Positions 1 to 5,409 of a stretch of DNA of 5,409 bases are shown here, in pieces. The notes under the pieces are model-generated. The model saw nothing but the letters and a program-made list of their open reading frames with translations, was not told the origin of the DNA and ran no database searches. Numbering within the stretch: the first letter of the stretch is position 1; every line of letters begins with the position of its first letter. The position numbers and the translations under genes were made by a program. The stretch is from Azonexaceae bacterium. GTDB taxonomy: Bacteria > Pseudomonadota > Gammaproteobacteria > Burkholderiales > Rhodocyclaceae. Location: assembly GCA_009469665.1 (NCBI GenBank), contig SSTB01000002.1, positions 1-5,409 of the forward strand. The letters run 5' to 3'.

Positions 1-2
1 CT

Positions 3-24
3 CCCTCCCCTCTTCCCCCTTCCC
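3..24 (-). other. G-quadruplex-type motif (C-tracts on + strand) before ppk1
   Basis: The + strand carries 24 uninterrupted pyrimidines at 1-24, with C-runs at 3-5, 7-10, 15-19 and 22-24. Read on the - strand this gives four G-runs of 3, 5, 4 and 3, separated by loops AA, AAGA and A. That satisfies the usual G3+N1-7 quadruplex pattern. It ends five bases before the ppk1 start codon, on the template strand. The pattern is seen directly; folding or any effect on ppk1 expression is inference. The tract also means there is no purine-rich Shine-Dalgarno sequence in the 28 visible bases before ppk1. Confidence 0.45.
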
Positions 25-28
25 GCCA

Positions 29-2107
29 ATGCACCGCGCCGCCGTCCCTCCCTTCCCTACCGCCGACTACCTCAACCGCGAACTGGGCATCCTGGCCTTC
101 AATCGCCGCGTGCTGGCCCAGGCGCGGGATGAGCGGGTGCCGCTCCTGGAGCGCTTGCGCTTCCTGTGCATCGTTTCCAGCAATCTGGACGAATTCTTTG
201 AAATCCGGGTGGCGGGCCTGAAGGAGCAGATTCGCGGCCTCTCTCCGGTGGTGACCACTGACGGCTCCACCGCCCAGGAAGCCTTCCGGCGGGTCAGCCG
301 CGAAGCCCGCGCCATCGTCGCGGAGCAGTACGACGAACTGAACGAGATCGTCCTGCCCCGCCTGGCCGAGCAGGGCATCCGCTTCCTGCGCCGGGCCTCC
401 TGGAGCGCGACCCAGCGGGAATGGATTCGGGCGTATTTCCTGCGCGAGATGATGCCGGTCCTCACCCCCATCGGGCTGGACCCCTCCCACCCCTTCCCGC
501 GAGTGCTCAACAAGAGCCTCAATTTCGCCGTCGAACTGGACGGCAAGGACGCCTTCGGCCGCAGCTCCGGCGCCGCCATCGTCCAGGCACCCCGGGTGCT
601 GCCCCGCGTCATCCGCCTGCCGGAAGACCTGGCGGGTTGCGAGTATGGCTTCGTCTTCCTCTCCTCGATCCTGCACGAATTCGTCGGCGAACTGTTCTCG
701 GGCATGAACGTCCTGGGCTGTTACCAGTTCCGTGTCACCCGCAATTCCGACCTCTTCGTCGACGAGGAGGAAGTCACCAACCTGCGCACCAAACTCCAGG
801 GCGAACTGCCCCAGCGCCACTTCGGCGACGCGGTGCGCCTGGAAGTGGCCGACAACTGCTCACCGACCATGACCCGCTTTCTCCTGCGCGAATTCGGACT
901 GGACGACATCGATCTCTACCGCCCCCATGGCCCGGTCAATCTGGTGCGCCTCATGCAGGTACCCGACTGGGTCGACCGGCCGGACCTCAAGTTCCCGCCT
1001 TACCTGCCCGGCCTGCCGCGGCAACTGGAAAAGGGCCTCAGCATCTTCACGGCAATCGCCCGGGGCGACATCCTCCTGCATCACCCCTACCAGTCCTTCG
1101 CACCGGTCATCGACCTCCTGCAACAGGCGGCAGCGGACCCCGAAGTGGTGGCCATCAAGATGACCGTGTACCGCACCGGGACCGATTCGGTCCTCATGCA
1201 GTCCCTCATCCGCGCTGCCCAGAACGGCAAGGAAGTCACCGTGGTGGTCGAGCTCATGGCCCGGTTCGACGAGGAGGCCAATATCGGCTGGGCCACCCGC
1301 CTGGAAGAGGTGGGGGCCCACGTGGTCTATGGCGTGGTGGGCTACAAGGTGCACGCCAAGGCCCTCCTCATCGTGCGCCGCGAAGCCGGAACCCTTCGCC
1401 GCTATGCCCATTTGGGCACCGGCAACTACCACCCGCGCACCGCTCGTCTCTACTCCGACTTCGGGCTACTCACCGCCGACGAGGAAATCACCCACGACGT
1501 GAGCGAAGTCTTCAAGCAACTCACCGGCCTGGGTCAGGCCCGTACCCTCAAGCACCTCTGGCAGGCCCCGTTCACCCTCCAGCCCAACGTCGTCGCCGCC
1601 ATCGGTGCCGAGGCAGCCCGGGCCCGCGCCGGCGGCAAGGGCCGCATCGTGGCCAAGATGAATTCCCTCCTGGAACCGGAAACCATCCACGCCCTGTACG
1701 AGGCCTCCCAGGCCGGGGTCGAGATCGACCTCCTGGTACGCGGCGTCTGCGCCTTGCGGCCAGGGGTCAAGGGGCTATCGGAAAACATCCGCGTGCGCTC
1801 GGTGGTCGGCCGTTTCCTGGAGCACCACCGGGTGTTCTACTTCCACGACGAGGGCCGCGAACAGGTCTACCTGTCCAGCGCCGACTGGATGGAGCGCAAC
1901 TTCTTCCGCCGTATCGAACTCGCCTTCCCCATCCGCGATCCCAAACTCAAGAAGCGGGTCATCAACGAGGGCTTGAAGTTCTACCTGGCTGACAACCAGA
2001 ACGCCTGGGACATGAACGGCAGCGGCCACTACACCCGGCGCACGGCTGCCCGGACCAAACCGCGCAGCGCCCAAGGGGAACTGATGCTCACCCTGGGCAA
2101 GGGCTGA
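29..2107 (+). CDS. ppk1: Polyphosphate kinase 1 (PPK1)
   Basis: PPK1 reversibly transfers the gamma-phosphate of ATP to a growing inorganic polyphosphate chain; it is usually a membrane-associated homo-oligomer. The 692-residue product has normal full family length and the expected order: N domain (about 12-115, with SNLDEFFEIRVAGLKEQ at 51-67, where N52 matches the adenine-contacting Asn of E. coli PPK), head domain (about 120-315), then two phospholipase-D-like C domains (about 325-500 and 510-680). The autophosphorylated histidine is H442 in YKVHAKALL. The second conserved histidine is H599 in FLEHHRVFYF, followed by VYLSSADWMERN. R382 (YRT) and R412 (ARFDEE) match the phosphate/Mg-binding arginines. 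The ATG at 29 puts about 13 residues before YLNREL, as in relatives. The frame stays open to the window edge, but no other start codon is visible there. No Shine-Dalgarno sequence is seen. It converges on the barrel gene, with three bases between stops. The family call is secure; the exact start is a little less so. Confidence 0.97.
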   Translation: MHRAAVPPFPTADYLNRELGILAFNRRVLAQARDERVPLLERLRFLCIVSSNLDEFFEIRVAGLKEQIRGLSPVVTTDGSTAQEAFRRVSREARAIVAEQYDELNEIVLPRLAEQGIRFLRRASWSATQREWIRAYFLREMMPVLTPIGLDPSHPFPRVLNKSLNFAVELDGKDAFGRSSGAAIVQAPRVLPRVIRLPEDLAGCEYGFVFLSSILHEFVGELFSGMNVLGCYQFRVTRNSDLFVDEEEVTNLRTKLQGELPQRHFGDAVRLEVADNCSPTMTRFLLREFGLDDIDLYRPHGPVNLVRLMQVPDWVDRPDLKFPPYLPGLPRQLEKGLSIFTAIARGDILLHHPYQSFAPVIDLLQQAAADPEVVAIKMTVYRTGTDSVLMQSLIRAAQNGKEVTVVVELMARFDEEANIGWATRLEEVGAHVVYGVVGYKVHAKALLIVRREAGTLRRYAHLGTGNYHPRTARLYSDFGLLTADEEITHDVSEVFKQLTGLGQARTLKHLWQAPFTLQPNVVAAIGAEAARARAGGKGRIVAKMNSLLEPETIHALYEASQAGVEIDLLVRGVCALRPGVKGLSENIRVRSVVGRFLEHHRVFYFHDEGREQVYLSSADWMERNFFRRIELAFPIRDPKLKKRVINEGLKFYLADNQNAWDMNGSGHYTRRTAARTKPRSAQGELMLTLGKG

Positions 2108-2110
2108 CGC

Positions 2111-2995
2111 TCAGAAATCCCGCCGCAGGGCCAGGGTGATCTCGTCGGCGCGCAGGCGGCCGGTGGCGGAGCCGGTACCGACGCCTGGGGCATTGAAATT
2201 CCCGACCAGATCCTGGCCGGCGGATTTCTTGAACTTGCCCAGATCCATGTAGCGATAGCCGACTTCCAGGACCAGGTTTTCCCGCAGGAAAATATTGATC
2301 CCGGCGGAGAACTGCCAGGCGAAGGCGTTGCGCTTGCCGCCGGGAAGCTTGCCGGAACTGCTCGGGTCGGACCAGCGCAGGGGATCCATTTCGTTGCGGC
2401 TGCGTCCCACGCCTCCACCGGCAAAGGGCTGCACCATGCCGAAAACACGGGGAAAGTCGTAGTAAAGACCGGCGAGCAGCGCGTCGGACGTCACCGGGGG
2501 ATCGAAGTAGGTGCCTTCGGGGTCATGCCCCCGCAGGTCGTAACCCCGCCGCCGGCTGTAAGAGACGTCGGCCCGGAAGCCATTGCCGAAACGGTAGCCG
2601 ACACCCACGCCCACCGCCGTCGCGCTGCCCAGTCGATCCAGGGAAGCGCCGCAGACCCCGGGGTAATTGACGGCGATGAAGCAGTCCGGACTCACCGCCC
2701 GGTCGTCGCGGAAATCGGCGCTGCGGGCCATGGAGTGAGCGACTTCTACCCGGGCATATACGCCGGGAGTGCTCCCCCCCGGCAGGGGCGAAGACCCCGA
2801 CTCCTCGACCCGGGTCGCCGTGGGCGGCGGCAGAGGCGTCCGCACTTCCTGGGGGCTTCGTTCCGGCGCCTGGGCCATGGCCTCCGGCGCCGACTGGGTC
2901 ATGGCGCTGCTGCGCGAAGGCGGCGACGAACAAGCCGCCAGAAAAACCACCGGAACAAGCGCCACCCAGGCGCGCGTCAAAATCTGCGGATTCAT
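2111..2995 (-). CDS. Small outer-membrane beta-barrel protein with lipoprotein-type signal
   Basis: The 294-residue product is probably an eight-stranded outer-membrane barrel of the opacity/OmpA-like porin superfamily; its function is unknown. The N-terminus has a basic/hydrophobic signal ending in the lipobox LAAC (19-22), followed by SS, so lipidation at C22 is predicted. A Pro/Ser/Ala-rich linker spans about 23-78. Candidate amphipathic strands lie near 79-90, 123-136, 138-148, 171-181, 186-198, 224-236, 239-251 and 283-294, rich in G-x-G and aromatic residues (GVGVGYRFG, AGLYYDFP, LVLEVGYRYMDL). The chain ends in Phe, as barrel substrates of the BAM complex do. C105 and C115 lie in the first predicted long surface loop and could form a disulfide. 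I chose the ATG at 2995 because it begins a clean signal peptide and follows a purine run; an upstream in-frame TTG at 3037 would add 14 polar residues ahead of the signal. It runs in the same direction as relA but 173 bases downstream, with its own candidate promoter. No specific family name is certain. Confidence 0.85.
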   Translation of the reverse strand: MNPQILTRAWVALVPVVFLAACSSPPSRSSAMTQSAPEAMAQAPERSPQEVRTPLPPPTATRVEESGSSPLPGGSTPGVYARVEVAHSMARSADFRDDRAVSPDCFIAVNYPGVCGASLDRLGSATAVGVGVGYRFGNGFRADVSYSRRRGYDLRGHDPEGTYFDPPVTSDALLAGLYYDFPRVFGMVQPFAGGGVGRSRNEMDPLRWSDPSSSGKLPGGKRNAFAWQFSAGINIFLRENLVLEVGYRYMDLGKFKKSAGQDLVGNFNAPGVGTGSATGRLRADEITLALRRDF

Positions 2996-3005
2996 CTCTT
3001 CCCCC
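2996..3005 (-). promoter_or_regulatory. Probable ribosome binding site of the barrel gene
   Basis: Ten consecutive purines, GGGGGAAGAG on the - strand, directly precede the ATG at 2995. It is not a perfect AGGAGG, but it is the best Shine-Dalgarno-like tract here and favours this ATG. The upstream TTG at 3037 also has a GGAG/GAGG-containing sequence before it, so the site alone does not settle the start; the signal peptide does. Confidence 0.4.
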
Positions 3006-3088
3006 TGACCGGACGGGCCCGCGCAACGAGCCCACAAGCCTCACTCCGGCCGCCACTGGAATGGACAATACCCGGAGTCTCCACGGGG

Positions 3089-3117
3089 ATATTAGGCCGG
3101 CCGGCGACCCGGCGCAA
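3089..3117 (-). promoter_or_regulatory. Candidate sigma70-type promoter for the barrel gene
   Basis: On the - strand, TTGCGC (3117-3112) and TAATAT (3094-3089) are separated by exactly 17 bases. The boxes match the consensus at 3/6 and 4/6 positions. Transcription would begin near 3082, giving a leader of about 87 bases before the ATG at 2995. The spacer holds the 10-base perfect palindrome GCCGGCCGGC (3096-3105), which could be an operator or just GC-rich composition. A weaker -10-like TATTGT lies at 3070-3065. The site falls in the only gap between relA and the barrel gene, which supports separate transcription, although read-through from relA is not excluded because I see no strong terminator in the gap. 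Confidence 0.35.
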
Positions 3118-3168
3118 GGGGAGGAAACCGGCGGCGGGGTTCCGCCATTGCGGTGTCGGAGCCGACCC

Positions 3169-5391
3169 TCAGACCCGCCGGGCGGCGACCACGCCTTCGA
3201 CTTCGTGGATCAGCGCCAGGGTGCGCTGGAGCTGTTGCAGATTGCCGATTTCGACCGTGAATCCCATGTGGGCCTTGCCCTGTTTGGACTGGGTATTCAC
3301 CCCGATGACGTTGATCTTCTCGCGGGTGAAGACTTCCGAAATATCGCGCAGCAGCCCCTGACGGTCGTGGGCGTCCACGATCAGGTCGGCGGCGAAGACG
3401 CCGGTGGTTTCGCCCCCCCAGTCGGTTTCGATGACCCGCTCCGGGTGCAGGGCGGCCAGATTGGCGAAATTGCCGCAGTCGGCACGGTGGATGGATACCC
3501 CCTTGCCGCGGGTGACGAAGCCCTGGATAGGATCCGGCGGGGCCGGTTTGCAGCAGCGCGCCAGTTGGGTGAGAAGCTTGTCCACGCCGACGATGAGAAT
3601 GCCCTGGTTGCCCTCCACCGGTTTCCGGGGCCGCGTCTGGACGGCATCGGGAGGGAGTTTTTCGGCTTCGAAGTCCCCCCCCCGGGCGACGGACTGAAAC
3701 TGGCGCAGATTCATCTCGCCCCGGGCGGCGGCGATGTAGAGGTCGTCGGCCTCGGTGTGGCCGAGCTTGTGGGCCAGTTCGTCGATATTGGCGCCGGTGA
3801 GCCCCAGGCGCTGCAATTCCTTGCCGACGATGCCGCGGCCCTCGGCCAAGGTTTCCTCCAAGGCCAGGTTGGAGAACCATTGCCGCACCTTCACCCGGGC
3901 GCTCTTGGTCTGGATATAGCCCTGGGCAGGGTTGAGCCAGTCCCGCGACGGGCCGCCGTGCTTGGCGGTGACGATCTCGACCCGCTGGCCCGTTTCCAGG
4001 GGCGTATTGAGGGGAACCAGTTGGCCGTTCACCTTGGCGCCGCGGCAGCGGTGGCCCAGGTCGGTATGGACGCGGTAGGCAAAATCCACCGGCGTCGCCC
4101 CGGCCGGCAGGTCGACGACCTTGCCCTGGGGGGTGATGACGTACAGCGTCTCGTCCAGGGCGGCCTGCTTGTAGTGGTTCACCCAGTCCGAACTATCGGC
4201 GACTTCGTCCTTCCAGGTCAGGAGCTGACGCAGCCAGGCGATCTTTTCGTCGTAGGCCTCCTCGCTGCCATGGCGCGACCCTTCCTTGTAGCGCCAATGG
4301 GCGGCGACGCCCAGTTCCGCGTGCTTGTGCATGTCCCAGGTGCGGATCTGCACTTCCAGGCTGCGCCCGTCGGGGCAGCGCACGGCAGTGTGCAGGGAGC
4401 GGTAGTAATTGCCCTTGGGGTTGGAGATGTAGTCGTCGAATTCCTTGGGGATGGGCGTCCAGATGTTGTGCACGATGCCCAGCACCGTGTAGCAATCCTT
4501 GATGTCGTCGACGATGACGCGCAGCGCCCGCACGTCGTACACCTCGGAAAAGTCGACGCCTTTTTTGCGCATCTTGTTCCAGATGCTGAAGATGTGCTTG
4601 GGGCGCCCGTAGATCTCGGCCTTTTCGATGCCCACCGCCTTGAGTTCCTCGCGCAGGCGGGTGATGGCGTCGGTGATGAACTGCTCCCGCTCGGTGCGTT
4701 TCTCGTCAAGGAGCCGGGCGACCTGCTTGTAGGTGTCCGGGTGCATGAAGCGGAAGGAGAGGTCTTCCAGCTCCCACTTCAGCTCCCACACGCCCAGGCG
4801 GTTGGCGAGCGGTGAATAGAGCTCCAGGGTTTCCCGTGCCACTTGGACGCGCAGTTCGTCGGGGTGGGCGGCGTAGAAGCGCAGGGTCTGGGTGCGGCTG
4901 GCCAGGCGCAGGAGCACCACCCGGATGTCCTCGACCATGGCCAGGAGCATCTTGCGCAGAACCTCGATCTGGGCCTTCATCTCCTGGGGATTGACCTCGC
5001 CGGCCTCGATATTGGCGGCGACGAAACCCCGGGCGATGGGGCGCAGGCGATTGAGGCGGGAAATCCCGTTGACCAGATGGGCCACGGACTTGCCGAAACG
5101 CTCGCCGATCTTTTCGACGCCATGCTCCTGGTGGGCGGGGATGGCGAACAGCAGGGCCGCCACCCGGGAATCGCCGTCGAGCTTGAGGCCGGTGATGATG
5201 AGGGCCATGCCCAGAGCGTGGGACCAGATGCGCTCGCCGCTACCCAGGGCGGTCTCGCCATAGACTTCCCAGGCGTATTCGACGGCCTCCTTGAGGCGCC
5301 GGGCTTCTTCTTCCCCCAGGCCCTCGGAAAGGGTGTGGAGAAACTGCTGGAAATCGCTCTGGCTGGCGACGGAATGGAGCACGGAGACCAT
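3169..5391 (-). CDS. relA: RelA, ribosome-dependent (p)ppGpp synthetase (monofunctional)
   Basis: RelA transfers pyrophosphate from ATP to GTP/GDP to make (p)ppGpp when uncharged tRNA sits in the ribosomal A site. The 740 residues match the usual length (E. coli RelA is 744) and the family start MVxV. Domains: degenerate HD hydrolase (about 29-180), where the HD pair is replaced by F82-A83 in ALLFAIPAH; synthetase (about 215-395) with GRPKHIFSIWNKM (262-274), D286 in YDVRALRV, EFDD (317-320) and E346 in LEVQIRT; TGS (about 413-476) with HTDLGHRC; a helical region (about 480-565); a zinc-finger-type domain with C613, C614, H635 and C639; and a C-terminal ACT/RRM domain (about 660-740). EFDD in place of RFKD, together with the lost HD pair, marks the monofunctional RelA branch, so a separate SpoT-type hydrolase is expected elsewhere in the genome. 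Y329 in KGNYYRSLHT replaces the Gly/Asn I would expect. A run of nine G lies at codons 570-573. There is no Shine-Dalgarno sequence; a perfect TATAAT lies seven bases before the ATG. Confidence 0.96.
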   Translation of the reverse strand: MVSVLHSVASQSDFQQFLHTLSEGLGEEEARRLKEAVEYAWEVYGETALGSGERIWSHALGMALIITGLKLDGDSRVAALLFAIPAHQEHGVEKIGERFGKSVAHLVNGISRLNRLRPIARGFVAANIEAGEVNPQEMKAQIEVLRKMLLAMVEDIRVVLLRLASRTQTLRFYAAHPDELRVQVARETLELYSPLANRLGVWELKWELEDLSFRFMHPDTYKQVARLLDEKRTEREQFITDAITRLREELKAVGIEKAEIYGRPKHIFSIWNKMRKKGVDFSEVYDVRALRVIVDDIKDCYTVLGIVHNIWTPIPKEFDDYISNPKGNYYRSLHTAVRCPDGRSLEVQIRTWDMHKHAELGVAAHWRYKEGSRHGSEEAYDEKIAWLRQLLTWKDEVADSSDWVNHYKQAALDETLYVITPQGKVVDLPAGATPVDFAYRVHTDLGHRCRGAKVNGQLVPLNTPLETGQRVEIVTAKHGGPSRDWLNPAQGYIQTKSARVKVRQWFSNLALEETLAEGRGIVGKELQRLGLTGANIDELAHKLGHTEADDLYIAAARGEMNLRQFQSVARGGDFEAEKLPPDAVQTRPRKPVEGNQGILIVGVDKLLTQLARCCKPAPPDPIQGFVTRGKGVSIHRADCGNFANLAALHPERVIETDWGGETTGVFAADLIVDAHDRQGLLRDISEVFTREKINVIGVNTQSKQGKAHMGFTVEIGNLQQLQRTLALIHEVEGVVAARRV
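3675..3683 (-). repeat. Nine-G homopolymer inside relA
   Basis: The + strand has nine C in a row, so the relA coding strand has G9, spanning the last two bases of codon R570, G571, G572 and the first base of D573. It sits in the linker between the helical region and the zinc-finger/ACT regulatory domains. It is the longest mononucleotide run in the window; the next longest C/G runs I noticed are seven (2774-2780 in the barrel gene and 3413-3419 in relA). The run is certain as given; whether it is unstable or read correctly by the sequencer is unknown. Confidence 0.9.
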
Positions 5392-5398
5392 GGCCGCG

Positions 5399-5404
5399 AT
5401 TATA
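5399..5404 (-). promoter_or_regulatory. Consensus -10 box of a relA promoter
   Basis: The - strand reads TATAAT, a perfect sigma70 -10 hexamer, at 5404-5399, followed by seven bases (CGCGGCC) and the relA ATG. Normal spacing would put the transcription start at about 5392-5391, on or next to the A of the ATG. The -35 region lies beyond the window end, so the promoter cannot be completed. No extended -10 TGn is present. Confidence 0.45.
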
Positions 5405-5409
5405 GCGCC

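Noticed and set aside
860..1432. 190-codon - strand frame opposite ppk1
   Set aside because: Antisense shadow of the conserved PPK1 catalytic region, with no ribosome site or domain.
421..1992. 523-codon + strand frame inside ppk1
   Set aside because: It is an Arg/Pro/Gly-rich out-of-frame shadow of ppk1, with no recognisable motif.
2069..2098. Hairpin GCCCAAGGG / CCCTGGGC at the end of ppk1 as a terminator
   Set aside because: The stem has a bulge and a 13-base loop, lies inside the coding region and has no T-tract after it.
2996..3037. Upstream TTG start at 3037 for the barrel protein
   Set aside because: It would put 14 polar residues before a well-formed lipoprotein signal peptide. The ATG at 2995 has a purine-rich tract and gives a normal signal.
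3133..3166. Small inverted repeats after the relA stop (GGCGG-GGTT-CCGCC at 3133-3146; GTCGG-AG-CCGAC at 3155-3166) as a relA terminator
   Set aside because: The stems are only five base pairs, one has a two-base loop, and on the - strand only a TTT follows, so they do not make a convincing intrinsic terminator. Such repeats are frequent by chance in GC-rich DNA.
2525..3361. 278-codon + strand frame across the barrel gene, the gap and the end of relA
   Set aside because: It is antisense to two supported genes and its translation is Arg/Pro-rich low complexity.
3061..4815. 584-codon open frame on the + strand opposite relA
   Set aside because: It lies antisense to an intact, motif-complete relA and its translation is low-complexity Gly/Val/Asp-rich, as expected from the reverse complement of GC-rich codons. 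No independent domain or ribosome site supports it.
5120..5180. Loss of the HD pair in relA as a sign of a damaged gene
   Set aside because: This degeneration is normal for monofunctional RelA proteins, and the EFDD motif agrees with that branch.

Overview
The window is a fully assigned, GC-rich stretch of bacterial chromosome with three genes: ppk1 (polyphosphate kinase 1) on the + strand, and a small outer-membrane beta-barrel protein and relA (ribosome-associated (p)ppGpp synthetase) on the - strand. The PPK1 N-terminus, with its NREL...LAFNRRVLAQA segment, and the RelA architecture (degenerate HD domain, EFDD synthetase motif) point to a betaproteobacterium. A Rhodocyclales-like organism is my guess from family resemblance and base composition, and no marker in the window proves it. 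I see no mobile element, CRISPR array, tRNA or rRNA.

Layout: bases 1-28 are a pyrimidine-rich leader in front of ppk1 (29-2107, +). ppk1 converges tail-to-tail on the barrel gene (2111-2995, -), with only three bases between the two stop codons. A 173-base gap (2996-3168) separates the barrel gene from relA (3169-5391, -). It holds a plausible sigma70-type promoter for the barrel gene and no convincing terminator. The last 18 bases hold a perfect TATAAT directly upstream of the relA start.

How the genes relate: PPK1 makes inorganic polyphosphate from ATP and RelA makes the alarmone (p)ppGpp on stalled ribosomes. In Escherichia coli, (p)ppGpp inhibits exopolyphosphatase, so RelA activity raises polyphosphate. 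Their proximity here is suggestive, but they lie on opposite strands and are not one operon. The barrel protein has no evident link to either pathway.

I did not find a clearly new system; the genes are ordinary housekeeping and stress genes. The points most worth checking are a nine-G homopolymer inside relA where slippage would remove the C-terminal regulatory domains, the possibly leaderless relA transcript, a G-quadruplex-type motif abutting ppk1, and a lipoprotein-type signal on a predicted beta-barrel protein.
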